Origin: Pseudomonas sp. DTU_2021_1001937_2_SI_NGA_ILE_001
Lineage (GTDB): Bacteria; Pseudomonadota; Gammaproteobacteria; Pseudomonadales; Pseudomonadaceae
Direction: 5' to 3'
Length of the DNA stretch: 64,000 nt
Assembly: GCF_032463525.1 (NCBI RefSeq)
Contig: NZ_CP135971.1
Coordinates: forward strand, 1,798,001-1,862,000
Under the pieces are notes generated by a model. The model made no database searches. It saw only the letters and a program-made list of their open reading frames with translations, and had not been told where the DNA came from. The position numbers were made by a program, and so were the translations under genes. This document shows positions 25,577 to 35,000 of the stretch, piece after piece. Position 1 is the stretch's first letter. Each line of letters begins with the position of its first letter.

Positions 25577-26728
25577 ATGCACGACATCGAACTGAGCGGA
25601 GAACAGGTGATGATCCGTGATATGGCCCGGGATTTCGCCCGCCATGAAATCGCCCCGCATGCCAGGCGCTGGGAGCAGGAAGGCTGGATTGACGACGCGC
25701 TGGTGGCGCGCATGGGCGAACTCGGCCTGCTGGGCATGATCGTCCCCGAACAATGGGGCGGTTCGTACCTCGACTACGTGGCCTACGCCCTGGCCGTGGA
25801 AGAGATTTCCGCCGCCGACGCGGCCACCGGCACCTTGATGAGCGTGCACAGCTCTGTGGGCTGCGGCCCGCTGCTCAACTACGGCAGCGAACAGCAGAAG
25901 AACACCTGGCTGGCGCGGCTGGCCAGCGGCCAGGCCATCGGTTGCTTCTGCCTCACCGAACCCCATGCCGGTTCCGAAGCGCACAATCTGCGCACCCGCG
26001 CCGAGCTGCACGGCGACCAGTGGGTGCTCAACGGCGCCAAGCAGTTCGTCAGCAATGGCCAGCGCGCGCAACTGGCGATCGTTTTCGCCGTGACCGACCC
26101 GCAGCTGGGCAAGAAAGGTCTTTCGGCCTTCCTGGTGCCCACCGACACCCCCGGTTTCACGGTCGAACGTCGCGAGCACAAGATGGGCATCAAGGCTTCG
26201 GACACTTGCGCCATCAGCCTCGATGACTGCCGCATCCCCGCCGCCAACCTGCTGGGTGAACGCGGCAAGGGCCTGGCCATCGCCCTGTCGAACCTGGAGG
26301 GCGGACGTATCGGCATCGCGGCCCAGGCCCTGGGCATCGCCCGCGCCGCCTTCGAAGCCGCGCTGGCCTACGCCCGCGAGCGGGTGCAGTTTGACAAGCC
26401 GATCATCGAGCACCCCAGCGTCGCCAACCTGCTGGCTGACATGCACACGCGCATCAACGCCGCACGGCTGCTGGTGCTGCATGCGGCGCGTCTGCGCAGC
26501 GCCGCCCTGCCCTGCCTGTCCGAGGCATCGCAGGCCAAGCTGTTCGCCTCGGAAATGGCCGAGCAGGTGTGCTCCAGCGCCGTACAGATCCACGGCGGCT
26601 ACGGTTACCTGGAAGACTACCCGGTGGAGCGGCTGTACCGTGATGCGCGTATCACCCAGATCTACGAAGGCACCAGTGAGATCCAGCGCCTGCTGATCGC
26701 CCGTGAGCTGCGCCACTACTCGCTCTAG
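25577..26728 (+). CDS. Acyl-CoA dehydrogenase, isobutyryl/short-branched-chain type
   Basis: A 383-residue flavoprotein that introduces a double bond into acyl-CoA. Substrate and FAD motifs are visible ([13 protein letters not shown], then [10 protein letters not shown]). The catalytic base is Glu364 in YEGTSEIQ, the position used by short- and branched-chain members. The nearby hydrolase suggests isobutyryl-CoA as substrate, part of valine degradation, though other short chains are possible. AGGAGA lies 6 bases before the ATG. The gene converges on the giant protease-toxin-like gene. Confidence 0.9.
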   Translation: MHDIELSGEQVMIRDMARDFARHEIAPHARRWEQEGWIDDALVARMGELGLLGMIVPEQWGGSYLDYVAYALAVEEISAADAATGTLMSVHSSVGCGPLLNYGSEQQKNTWLARLASGQAIGCFCLTEPHAGSEAHNLRTRAELHGDQWVLNGAKQFVSNGQRAQLAIVFAVTDPQLGKKGLSAFLVPTDTPGFTVERREHKMGIKASDTCAISLDDCRIPAANLLGERGKGLAIALSNLEGGRIGIAAQALGIARAAFEAALAYARERVQFDKPIIEHPSVANLLADMHTRINAARLLVLHAARLRSAALPCLSEASQAKLFASEMAEQVCSSAVQIHGGYGYLEDYPVERLYRDARITQIYEGTSEIQRLLIARELRHYSL

Positions 26729-26801
26729 GCGCGTGGCCTGGCCGAACGACCAGCTGCCCGGTACGAACGAAGACAAGGCACTACAGGCTGGGCCATGGTG
26801 A

Positions 26802-29800
26802 TCATGCCGGCACCAGCCTGCGGCGGCCCAGCTGCGTGACCAGCAAGGCGACGGTGTCGGCGTTGGCCAGCATCACATCACTGCGTATCTCGGCATTGGC
26901 ATAGAACTCGACCCGTGCCCCGGCCAAGGTCTTCTGCCCTGTGATGTCGAGGATCTTGCGCAGCGCCTTGCCTTCGCTACGCCCCAGGTCCTGCCAGCTG
27001 CCGTCTTCGTTGTGGCGATGAAACAGGCGGTCGCTGGGCGTGCGATGCGACAGACCGTTCTGATGCACCAGCATGTCGTCACGCAGGCCGCGCCGGTAAG
27101 CCGAGTTGTCATCGAGCAGGTCGACGAAAGGCATGTGCGACTCCACGTAGGCGATGTCTTCGGTAGCGCAGTACAGGTGCGACAGCTCATGCAAGAGTAT
27201 CGCCGCGCGGAAATGCGCACCCAGATTGAACTGACCGTGGCTCTGCACCCTGGGCTTGAGGCGGCACACCGGGTCCATGAAGAAGCGCTCGGTCAGGTAA
27301 AGGCGCTTCTGCTCCTCGCCGGGGAAGGTGAACGCCAGGGTGTTCTCGCCAGCGTGGCGACGAGTGCCCACCACGTAGCGCGACGAATTCCACGGCGAGA
27401 GCGTGCTGTCCATCAATTCCTGATACAGCACACCGACCCTCTGCTCGACCTTTGCGTACAACCCGGCATCGGGCTCGGCCACGCCGAAGAAGTCGGCCAC
27501 CCACGCCTTGACGGCCGGGTGGCGGGCACCCGCAGCGTCGCGGAAGGCAAGGTTGTCCAGGCAGGTTTCCAGGTACTGGCGGGCCTGGGCATGGGCATCG
27601 ACGATGTTCTGGGCGCGGTTGCGAAATCGCTGGCGGATCTCTTGCATGCCACGCGCCTCGACAATCATCGAGCGGTTGACGCCGGCCGCGATAAGGCCGT
27701 TGCTGACCCGCGTCAGCACCCCGCCGCCGCCCTTGAGCCCGGCGCGCAGATCGACCTGCCACTGCTGCTGGTTGTCGAGTACGATCCGTGGGCCGAGACT
27801 GTCGTCCCTGAAGATGTACCAGCTGTTTTCGTCGCGGGCCACCTCGTAGACCGCTCCGGCCAGGCGTACGTACCGCCGATCATCGTCACCCTGGTAGACA
27901 TTCAGCAGTTCGTCATGCTGCAGGTTCTCGAGCACCACGTCATGGATCTGGAAGGGGCGTAAGCGCCCCCACAGTTCCGGGGTCATTCGCCCGTTTCCCC
28001 AGCCAAACTCGGGGAAACCGATAACCCGCGGCAGCTCACTCGCCACCTCACCACCGTTCTGCTCCGGCTCCGGCTCGGGATCGATCGGCTCCTCCTCCCT
28101 GGCGCGCCTGACGGCGATCAACAGCCCCAGCCCGGCCAGCAGCTCAGACGCGGCCTTGCCCCAGCGTTGGCTGATGACGTCAAGGGCCGACTCATGCAGC
28201 AAATGCTGACTCTGCCAGACCCCCACCAGCGCCCCCAGTCGTCCGGGCAGCAGGGCCAGCACCTGTTCGGCGCCCAGGCTCCACAGAAAGCGGGTACTGG
28301 CGCGATCCGCTTCGGCATTGGTCACGCTCGACTGGTCGAACCACCAGCGCAGAACTTCACCCGTACTGTCGAAGAGCGTGCGCAGCGCATTGCCCAGCAC
28401 CGGTTCGACCACCAGGGTCACCGGCCCTGGCACTTGCCAGGGCACGTCCTGATCGGACTCCGTACTGAAGGGTATGTGAGGCTCGAGAAAGCCCCCATGG
28501 TCATAAAGGCGCCGGCCTCTGGAGTCCAGGCGCTCGAGAATGAATTTCTGCAGCTGTGCGTTGCCCCGGATATCGTCCAGCAACGCCTGCTCGTCGGCGT
28601 ATTCCTGAAGCACGAAGTCGGCGTTGAACAGCATGTACAGCAGCCACGGACCAGGCTGTGCGGCACCCGGGGCAATGATGAAGGCACCGGGTACTCGATC
28701 AGGCTGCATGCCGGGGCCGGCGCTGATCTGCAACGGGCTGAAGATCACCTGCCGATCAAGGACCGCCAGGCGGCTGCGGCCGTCGGGCATGTCCAGTACG
28801 CCTTCGATGAACCGGTAACCCTCCTCGCTCAAGCGCCCGGTCACCCGCATCGAGTAGCCACGCAGCAGTTCCAGCGGCGGCACCTGTTCGGCATAGAGCC
28901 GCAAGCGCTCGGCGTACTCGGGGCCTGACGGCGAGAAGTGGGCTTCAAGCAGTTGGCGGTACGTGGCGGCGATGTCCAGTTCGCGCACCATTTCACTGAA
29001 ATAGTCGATCGTCAGACGCTCGTCGACGGGATCACCCTCGCCGGCCAGGACCGATACCAGCGCGCCCTGGGTCGCCGCGAAGCGCTCGATGGCGTAATCG
29101 GTCAGGCTGGCCTGAACCTGGCTGGTGGCGGCCGGCACGCTTGGCGGAATCTCCCCCAGCGTCACCGGCGCTGGCGTGTAGCGGGTGAGGGTCACGACGA
29201 TCCGGTCCGGGTCGAGGTCAAGGTCGGGAAAATCACCCTTGAGCCGCGCCAGCAGCCTGGCATGGGCGAACACCTTGGGCTCCGGAATATCGTGAAGAAA
29301 GTCCTGGTCGGAATGACAGGCCAGGTACCAGCGCAGAACGATGCTCCTGAGGTCTTTCAGTTGCGCGTACGAGGCCTGCTTGACCCATTCGGGAAGCCGG
29401 GTGTCGGCCAGAATCACCTGCATGGTGATGCCGATACGATCGAGCAACTGGCGATTGGCGTCGTCATGCTCGTACGGCTGCAACGCCTCGCGCAGCACGG
29501 GCGCCGCCGCTTGCCAGGCCTGCGCCCGGTGCAAGGCACGCAAGGCACCCGCACACTGAAGCTCGAGCGCATCGCGCTGCAGTGCCTCGATGAAATGGCC
29601 ACTGACCGGTTGTAGCGTGAGTACCAGCTCGGCTGGCCCCGGCACCGTGTCCAGATACGCCTGGAACCGCTGGCGGCTTTCGCCGCCCAGTTGCGCCATC
29701 CACGCGGCCCTGGCCTCGGCCAGGCTCAGGCGTTTAGCCAGGCCTTGTTGCAAGTCCGACAGCGAGGCGTATTCGCTGAATCCTTCGCACAGCGACCAGA

Positions 29801-31976
29801 GGACCAGGCCACTGGCCGGGTTTTCACCGCGCAGGACGATGGCCTCATCGAGCTTAAGGGCTGGCTGCCCTGGGTCATACATCACATGCAGGCGACAGAC
29901 CTCGACACGCTCCGCCCCCAACGACCGCCGTACGGCATCCAGGGGACGCTCCAGCACCTGCCCGGCCATGCTCAGGCTGGCGGGCTTGAGAGCGCCGAGG
30001 CGTGTGGCCATGGCCAGGTCGAGACGCAGCGCACATTCGCGTATCCAGCCGCCCAGCGCCGGCAGCCGCAGTCGCGTGTCGAGCCAGCGCCGGGAACGGC
30101 TGAAGAACTGGCGCAGCGCCTGCAGGTAATGTCCGGCGAACCCTGCGCTGGTCTGCGCCACGATCAGCTCGATCAGCGCCACCGGCAGGCCGCCGACAGG
30201 TTCGACGAAGCGTTCCGAGCCGCCGTGCAACACGCTGACATCGCTGGACAGCGCCCGCGGCGCATGACCGGTGAAATGCTCCAGCGCCCAGTCGATCAGC
30301 CGTACGTTGCCCTCGCCTGGTATCTGAAGCCAGAGATCACGAGCGTCCAGGGCCGGGTTGTCGAACACCGCGAGGTAACGATTCAACGCCAGGCGCATCG
30401 CGCCATAGGCGCCCTCGCCCAGATCGGCCTGGCGCTGCAGCAGCAGATCCAGCCGCTTCATCTGCCCCCCCCAGGTCGGCGGCGTCAGCAACTCGGCAAT
30501 CGACAGGCGTTCACCCCGCGGCAGCCCGGCGCCCCCCGTCCAGCGTGTTTCGAAACGGCCCTTGTCGTTACTCCAGCGCCAGCCGTCATGCAGCGCCAGC
30601 AGACGCCGATCGACCAGATGACGGATATCCAGGGCATCATCCACCCGCACGGCTGCGCGTTCGCTGGCTATCACCGGTAGCCCCAGCACGTGCTGCAGAT
30701 TACGAAACTGAAGGGCGATGAGTGACTCGCACTGCCGCTCGAACAGCGGGTCCTCGACCAGATCCAGACGCAGGCTGCCAACCCTGCCGCGACTCAGCGC
30801 ACCATGCTCGTTGAGCGAGCTGTGCAACAGCAGCTCGTCGCTGCCCTGCGCACTCTGGAAGTGCGCCTGGAGCTGCTGGCGGTTGACGAAGCGACGCACG
30901 CCGTGTGGGGGCGACACCAGGTAGAGTCCCGCCAGTTCGGTGCTGACGGGCTCCAGCAGGAAAATGCCCGACAGTTTGACGACCAGCGAATCCTCTAGCT
31001 GCACGGCGATTTGCCAGGCCTGCCCGGTGGCGTGGCCAGGCTGCAAGGCAAGGTCACGCAGCCGACGAAATTCCAGTTCACTCAAGTGCTGCTCGGTTCT
31101 TGCAGTGATCAAAAGCTGGCGAAATGCATCGGCCAGCGCGCGTTGCAGCCGCTGGCGCCGGGAAACACCGCTCGCCGGCACATCGTCCCAGAACGCCCCC
31201 AACAAGTTGCCGAAGTGCTGCTCCAAGTGGGAGGCGGCGCCTGTCAGGGCCGTGTCCCAGGCCCGAGCCTCTTGCTCGCTGACCGTCCAGCCTTGTCCGT
31301 TGAGAAACCGCCGGCGCACCGACGCATTGTCCAGAGGCTCGAAAGCCGCCTCAGCGAGCGTCTGGGTCCCAAGCACCCGGGGGCCCTCGCCTGGCGAGTC
31401 GGTAATGAGCTGAAGCGGATGCCGGGACACATCGACATTCACCAGGTCCAGACGTCGCGCCAGCTCGTCGCGAAGTTTGTGCGAAATGGCAGCCTGCAGG
31501 TCCGGCAAGTCGTCGAAACACTCCGCCAGCACCTGCAGGCGCGCCGCCTCCTGTTCAAGGATGGCTTTGGATCGTTGCGCGAAGACATTGCCCTCGACAC
31601 GCTCCAGTTCGAGCGCCGCAGCGCGCCCGCCCAGGAATCGCCAGGTGATGGCCTGTTCAAGCGCCCGACGATCAGCGAAGACTTCGGTGCCGAACAGCAG
31701 GGTATTGAGAAACAGCGGCGCCTTGGGGTCGAGCGAGTCGCTGATGACCCAGGCCGCGTCGAGTTCGCTTCCCAGGTCGATGCCCGCGTCGCTGGACAAC
31801 CGATCGATACGCGGCAAGGGCGTTTCGTGCGTAACGGGGTCCGTCTCCAGCAGCCGCTGGAGCCAGGCGTGTTGTTCGGTGGTGATACGCGTGGCGCCCA
31901 AGGCTTCCTTGAGATGCTGGGCAAAGCGCGCTCTGAGCGCTTGCTCATGGAGGTAGGGTGTTGCAAGGGTCGTCAT
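26802..31976 (-). CDS. Giant toxin/effector-like protein with C-terminal aspzincin-type zinc metalloprotease domain
   Basis: A 1,724-residue protein, by far the largest gene here. There is no N-terminal signal peptide. Most of the chain is mixed helical sequence I cannot assign; it resembles the large multidomain dermonecrotic-toxin-like proteins of pseudomonads. A hydrophobic stretch near residues 1267-1285 is followed by an acidic Pro/Glu linker (EEEPIDPEPEPEQ). Near the C-terminus, HELSH (1596-1600) is followed by CATEDIAYVE. That pattern, HExxH plus a T-x-D-x-x-Y box, is the aspzincin (M35-like) zinc site, with the aspartate as third ligand. AAGGAAG precedes the ATG at 31976, favouring it over the one at 31994. 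No obvious immunity gene is adjacent. Confidence 0.75.
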   Translation of the reverse strand: MTTLATPYLHEQALRARFAQHLKEALGATRITTEQHAWLQRLLETDPVTHETPLPRIDRLSSDAGIDLGSELDAAWVISDSLDPKAPLFLNTLLFGTEVFADRRALEQAITWRFLGGRAAALELERVEGNVFAQRSKAILEQEAARLQVLAECFDDLPDLQAAISHKLRDELARRLDLVNVDVSRHPLQLITDSPGEGPRVLGTQTLAEAAFEPLDNASVRRRFLNGQGWTVSEQEARAWDTALTGAASHLEQHFGNLLGAFWDDVPASGVSRRQRLQRALADAFRQLLITARTEQHLSELEFRRLRDLALQPGHATGQAWQIAVQLEDSLVVKLSGIFLLEPVSTELAGLYLVSPPHGVRRFVNRQQLQAHFQSAQGSDELLLHSSLNEHGALSRGRVGSLRLDLVEDPLFERQCESLIALQFRNLQHVLGLPVIASERAAVRVDDALDIRHLVDRRLLALHDGWRWSNDKGRFETRWTGGAGLPRGERLSIAELLTPPTWGGQMKRLDLLLQRQADLGEGAYGAMRLALNRYLAVFDNPALDARDLWLQIPGEGNVRLIDWALEHFTGHAPRALSSDVSVLHGGSERFVEPVGGLPVALIELIVAQTSAGFAGHYLQALRQFFSRSRRWLDTRLRLPALGGWIRECALRLDLAMATRLGALKPASLSMAGQVLERPLDAVRRSLGAERVEVCRLHVMYDPGQPALKLDEAIVLRGENPASGLVLWSLCEGFSEYASLSDLQQGLAKRLSLAEARAAWMAQLGGESRQRFQAYLDTVPGPAELVLTLQPVSGHFIEALQRDALELQCAGALRALHRAQAWQAAAPVLREALQPYEHDDANRQLLDRIGITMQVILADTRLPEWVKQASYAQLKDLRSIVLRWYLACHSDQDFLHDIPEPKVFAHARLLARLKGDFPDLDLDPDRIVVTLTRYTPAPVTLGEIPPSVPAATSQVQASLTDYAIERFAATQGALVSVLAGEGDPVDERLTIDYFSEMVRELDIAATYRQLLEAHFSPSGPEYAERLRLYAEQVPPLELLRGYSMRVTGRLSEEGYRFIEGVLDMPDGRSRLAVLDRQVIFSPLQISAGPGMQPDRVPGAFIIAPGAAQPGPWLLYMLFNADFVLQEYADEQALLDDIRGNAQLQKFILERLDSRGRRLYDHGGFLEPHIPFSTESDQDVPWQVPGPVTLVVEPVLGNALRTLFDSTGEVLRWWFDQSSVTNAEADRASTRFLWSLGAEQVLALLPGRLGALVGVWQSQHLLHESALDVISQRWGKAASELLAGLGLLIAVRRAREEEPIDPEPEPEQNGGEVASELPRVIGFPEFGWGNGRMTPELWGRLRPFQIHDVVLENLQHDELLNVYQGDDDRRYVRLAGAVYEVARDENSWYIFRDDSLGPRIVLDNQQQWQVDLRAGLKGGGGVLTRVSNGLIAAGVNRSMIVEARGMQEIRQRFRNRAQNIVDAHAQARQYLETCLDNLAFRDAAGARHPAVKAWVADFFGVAEPDAGLYAKVEQRVGVLYQELMDSTLSPWNSSRYVVGTRRHAGENTLAFTFPGEEQKRLYLTERFFMDPVCRLKPRVQSHGQFNLGAHFRAAILLHELSHLYCATEDIAYVESHMPFVDLLDDNSAYRRGLRDDMLVHQNGLSHRTPSDRLFHRHNEDGSWQDLGRSEGKALRKILDITGQKTLAGARVEFYANAEIRSDVMLANADTVALLVTQLGRRRLVPA

Positions 31977-32000
31977 GTCAGCTTCCTTTTGCATGGTCGC

Positions 32001-32023
32001 ACCCAGGCGTGCAGCGCCTGGGT
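32001..32023. promoter_or_regulatory. Hairpin in the leader of the giant gene
   Basis: ACCCAGGCG (32001-32009) pairs perfectly with CGCCTGGGT (32015-32023) around a 5-base loop. It ends 25 bases before the toxin-like gene's start. There is no T-run on the minus strand, so a leader structure affecting translation or stability is as likely as a terminator for the FMN reductase. Confidence 0.4.
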
Positions 32024-32156
32024 TGGCGAAAGATGAAAAGGGCAGCTAAAGGCAGTCCGGGCTGGCGCCTGCCGTACATATGGCTATAGGGCTATAAACG
32101 ACGCGGCGCCGGACATGTAGCCGCTCCCGGTTGCGACCGGCAGCGGCTGGGCCGGG

Positions 32157-32717
32157 TCAGAACTTGCGAGTGGTCTGCACCCAGACAGCGAAGGTGTCGA
32201 TGAAGGTCTGCAGGAACGCTTTGGTGCGCTCGTTCACTTGGCCGTTCTCGTCGAAACTGGCGCTGATGTTGCCCAAGTACGACTCTGGCTGCTGCAGGCA
32301 GGCGACGTCGAGGAACACCAGCGACTGGCGCAAGTGATGGTTGGCGCCGAAACCGCCAATGGCACCGGGGGAGGCGCTGATCACCGCACCGGGCTTGCCG
32401 CTCATCTTGCTCTGCCCGTAGGGACGCGAACCAACGTCGATGGCGTTCTTCAGCGCACCGGGCACCGAGCGGTTGTATTCAGGGGTGACGAACAGCAGGC
32501 CATCGGCAGCGGCCAGTTCCTGGCGAAAACGCGTGTAGGCCGCCGGAGCGTCGTCGCCGTCGATGTCCTCGTTGTACAGCGGCAGGTCGCCGATCTCGAC
32601 GATTTTCAAATTCAGGCTTGGCGGCGCCAGTTCTGCGAGGGTGTGCGCGATCTTGCGGTTGATCGAGGCTTTTCTCAAGCTGCCGACCAGAACGGCAATC
32701 GTATGGACCTTGCTCAT
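32157..32717 (-). CDS. NADPH-dependent FMN reductase, ChrR/YieF type
   Basis: A 186-residue flavodoxin-like quinone reductase. GSLRKASINRK binds the FMN phosphate and FVTPEYNRSVPGALKNAIDVGSR is the signature of the ChrR group. The sequence closely follows the known P. putida chromate/quinone reductase ChrR pattern throughout, but differs enough to be a paralogue. Such enzymes reduce quinones by two electrons, limiting oxidative stress, and can reduce chromate. GGAG precedes the ATG. It stands alone between a small protein gene and the giant gene. Confidence 0.9.
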   Translation of the reverse strand: MSKVHTIAVLVGSLRKASINRKIAHTLAELAPPSLNLKIVEIGDLPLYNEDIDGDDAPAAYTRFRQELAAADGLLFVTPEYNRSVPGALKNAIDVGSRPYGQSKMSGKPGAVISASPGAIGGFGANHHLRQSLVFLDVACLQQPESYLGNISASFDENGQVNERTKAFLQTFIDTFAVWVQTTRKF

Positions 32718-32904
32718 GAAGACTCCTGCTGCTCATTGAAGAAAGTGCAGTTATAGACCAGAGGTGGCGCCGGTTGTATGAGGCCTGTGCCTTTTATTGC
32801 GCCAGATCGGCTGCCCGACCTGGCGAACCAGTCACCGCTTTGATGGTCTACCTGTGCGATTGACAGCAATTCCGCGGTTTATTTGCAAAGGTTCAAGGTA
32901 AAAA

Positions 32905-33117
32905 ATGGCTTCAGTTCTGGTCGGGCAGTTTCAAACAAGGGATGCAGAGGGTCGTGTCTACCCGGTACAAGAGTTTCAGGAAGCACAACTCGATGGTGAG
33001 GGCGGCGCCACGGTGGTGACCACCTACCGGCTGGTGATCGGCGACCGCGTCAACCACCTGGGCGGTGATGAATTCGAGCTGGTGCAGACCGGCGTGAAGA
33101 TGACCCGGATCCCCTGA
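32905..33117 (+). CDS. Small conserved protein of unknown function
   Basis: A 70-residue soluble protein, predicted mostly beta-strand (MASVLVGQFQTRDAEGRVYP, then TTYRLVIGDRVNHLG). No membrane segment, cysteine or known domain is seen. Codon use matches the surrounding chromosome, with normal third-position GC, which supports real coding. AAGGT lies about 7 bases before the ATG. It converges on the acetyltransferase gene, with only 6 bases between the stops. Confidence 0.7.
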   Translation: MASVLVGQFQTRDAEGRVYPVQEFQEAQLDGEGGATVVTTYRLVIGDRVNHLGGDEFELVQTGVKMTRIP

Positions 33118-33123
33118 ACAGGC

Positions 33124-33678
33124 TCAGGCGACGGGAAAGATTAGGTACCAGAAAATGGCCACTTCCCGCGTCTGCGGGTCGATGCCGCGGTAGCACAGGT
33201 GATCGACTCCACCGACCACGAAACCGAAATCCTCGTAGAGCCGACAGGCGTCCAGGTTGTTGTTCTGGGTTTCCAGCATGATGCCTGCCAGCCTGCGCGA
33301 CTGGCTCCAGCGACAGGCACTTTCCAGCAGTGACCGGGCTACCCCGTTGCGCCTGGCCGGGATGTCCACGGCCAGCTCATCGATATGCGCGAAACCGTTG
33401 CCATGCGCGCGCAGCACCACATGGCCCACCGCCTCCTCGCCCAACCAGGCGACCAGCACCGTGCTGTCGCCGCTCATGCGCCGTTCGCTGAACTCCAGCG
33501 AGTCGACCCCGTAGTTCTTTTCGTACGGAATCACTTCCGTCACCGGCCAGGCCGCGACCGGCTCGCCCACCCTGACGCTGGCGTAGCCGCGTACCGTGAA
33601 GGTGAATTCGCCGTTGAGGATGTAGTCCTCGAACTGCTCGTCGGCGACACGGATGCTCAGCACAGGACGCGGCGACAT
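33124..33678 (-). CDS. GNAT acetyltransferase resembling streptothricin acetyltransferase
   Basis: A 184-residue N-acetyltransferase. The stretch GIMLETQNNN followed by CRLYEDFGFVVGG and the C-terminal EVAIFWYLIF match the SatA/Sat-type streptothricin acetyltransferases. The acetyl-CoA loop is IPARRNGVARSLLE. Such enzymes acetylate the beta-lysine of streptothricin and inactivate it. Whether this chromosomal copy gives resistance is not known. The start at 33678 is chosen because the longer frame runs through dnaQ. It begins 13 bases after dnaQ on the same strand and is probably co-transcribed with it. Confidence 0.8.
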   Translation of the reverse strand: MSPRPVLSIRVADEQFEDYILNGEFTFTVRGYASVRVGEPVAAWPVTEVIPYEKNYGVDSLEFSERRMSGDSTVLVAWLGEEAVGHVVLRAHGNGFAHIDELAVDIPARRNGVARSLLESACRWSQSRRLAGIMLETQNNNLDACRLYEDFGFVVGGVDHLCYRGIDPQTREVAIFWYLIFPVA

Positions 33679-33691
33679 GGTCGTGGCTGGC

Positions 33692-34462
33692 TCAGGAACT
33701 GGCCGGCTGCCCGGCTTCCTGCAACTGCACCCACAACGCCGGGGCACCGGCGGCCTTGGCGATGATCGCCATGCGTGCTTCGTGCTCGGCCAGCTCTGCC
33801 TCGCTGGCGCGGATGATCCGCCCGGCAGCACGGTCGGCCGCCAGGCGACGGATCTCGCTGGGGCGGCTGGCATCACCGTCGCCGCCGTCGGCGCCCTGGC
33901 CGGACAGCGACAAGGTGGTCTGCCCACCGGTCATCGCCAGGTAGACGTCGGCGAGGATCTCGGAGTCGAGCAAGGCGCCGTGCAGCTCACGGCCGGAGTT
34001 GTCGACCCCGTAGCGTTTGCACAGCGCGTCGAGGCTGTTGCGCTGCCCCGGGTGCCGCTCACGCGCCATCAACAGGGTGTCGAGGACCGTGCAGTACTGG
34101 GTGACGTCGGCGCGATCCTGCTGGCCCAGAAGGGCGAATTCGTTATTGATGAAGCCGACGTCGAACGCCGCGTTGTGGATGATCAACTGCGCGCCGCGGA
34201 TGAATTCGAAGAACTCGTCGGCCACCTCGGCGAAGCGCGGCTTGCCGACCAGGAATTCGTTGGTGATGCCGTGGACGCCAATGGCGCCCTCGTCGCTTTC
34301 GCGATCAGGCTGCAGGTAGACATGGAAATGGCGGCCGGTCAGGCGCCGGCCGATCAGCTCGACACAACCGATCTCGATGATCCGGTGACCTTCGGTCACC
34401 GGCATGCCAGTGGTTTCGGTATCGAGGACGATCGAACGATTATCGGGATTTTGCAGTGACAT
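33692..34462 (-). CDS. dnaQ: DNA polymerase III subunit epsilon (proofreading exonuclease)
   Basis: A 256-residue 3'-5' exonuclease that removes misincorporated bases during replication. Exo I is VLDTETTG with Asp14 and Glu16; Exo II is HNAAFDVGF; Exo III is HGALLDSEILADV. Just after the catalytic domain, GGQTTLSL is a beta-clamp-binding motif. The C-terminal tail that contacts the polymerase subunit is present. It follows rnhA on the same strand with a 56-base gap, the usual arrangement in pseudomonads. Confidence 0.96.
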   Translation of the reverse strand: MSLQNPDNRSIVLDTETTGMPVTEGHRIIEIGCVELIGRRLTGRHFHVYLQPDRESDEGAIGVHGITNEFLVGKPRFAEVADEFFEFIRGAQLIIHNAAFDVGFINNEFALLGQQDRADVTQYCTVLDTLLMARERHPGQRNSLDALCKRYGVDNSGRELHGALLDSEILADVYLAMTGGQTTLSLSGQGADGGDGDASRPSEIRRLAADRAAGRIIRASEAELAEHEARMAIIAKAAGAPALWVQLQEAGQPASS

Positions 34463-34518
34463 GGACGCTTGCCTCTTGTGCAGGCGCGCATGTTAACACG
34501 CCTGCCGCAGGCGTCGCG

Positions 34519-34965
34519 TCAGGCCTTGCGGCGCACTTCGTCGACACCGCGGTTGGCCAGCTGGTCGGCACGCTCGTTGCCCGCATGGCCGATATGCCCG
34601 CGCACCCACTTCCACTCCACCTTGTGACGGCTGACCTGTTCGTCGAGCTGCTGCCAGAGGTCGGCATTCTTTACCGGCTCCTTCGCGGCGGTTTTCCAGC
34701 CGCGCTTCTTCCAGTTCGCCATCCACTCGGTGATGCCTTTCATCACGTACTGCGAGTCGGTGACCAGAGTCACCTCGCAAGGACGGGTGAGGGCCTCCAG
34801 GCCACGAATCGCGCCGAGCAGCTCCATGCGATTGTTGGTGGTGTTGGCTTCGCCCCCCCAGAGTTCCTTCTCCTGGCCCTTGTACACCAGCAACGCGCCC
34901 CAACCGCCAGGCCCGGGATTTCCCTTGCAGGCACCGTCGGTAAAAAGTTCTACGCGTTCACTCAT
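34519..34965 (-). CDS. rnhA: Ribonuclease HI
   Basis: A 148-residue endonuclease that cuts the RNA strand of RNA-DNA hybrids. All four catalytic residues align with the E. coli enzyme: Asp10 ([15 protein letters not shown]), Glu48 (NRMELLGAI), Asp70 (LVTDSQYV) and Asp134 (ERADQLAN), with His124 in the catalytic loop. The length is normal. It lies between a methyltransferase gene and dnaQ. Confidence 0.97.
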   Translation of the reverse strand: MSERVELFTDGACKGNPGPGGWGALLVYKGQEKELWGGEANTTNNRMELLGAIRGLEALTRPCEVTLVTDSQYVMKGITEWMANWKKRGWKTAAKEPVKNADLWQQLDEQVSRHKVEWKWVRGHIGHAGNERADQLANRGVDEVRRKA

Positions 34966-35000
34966 GGTCGCTTTCCCGGATCAAAGAAACTGCTGACGGC

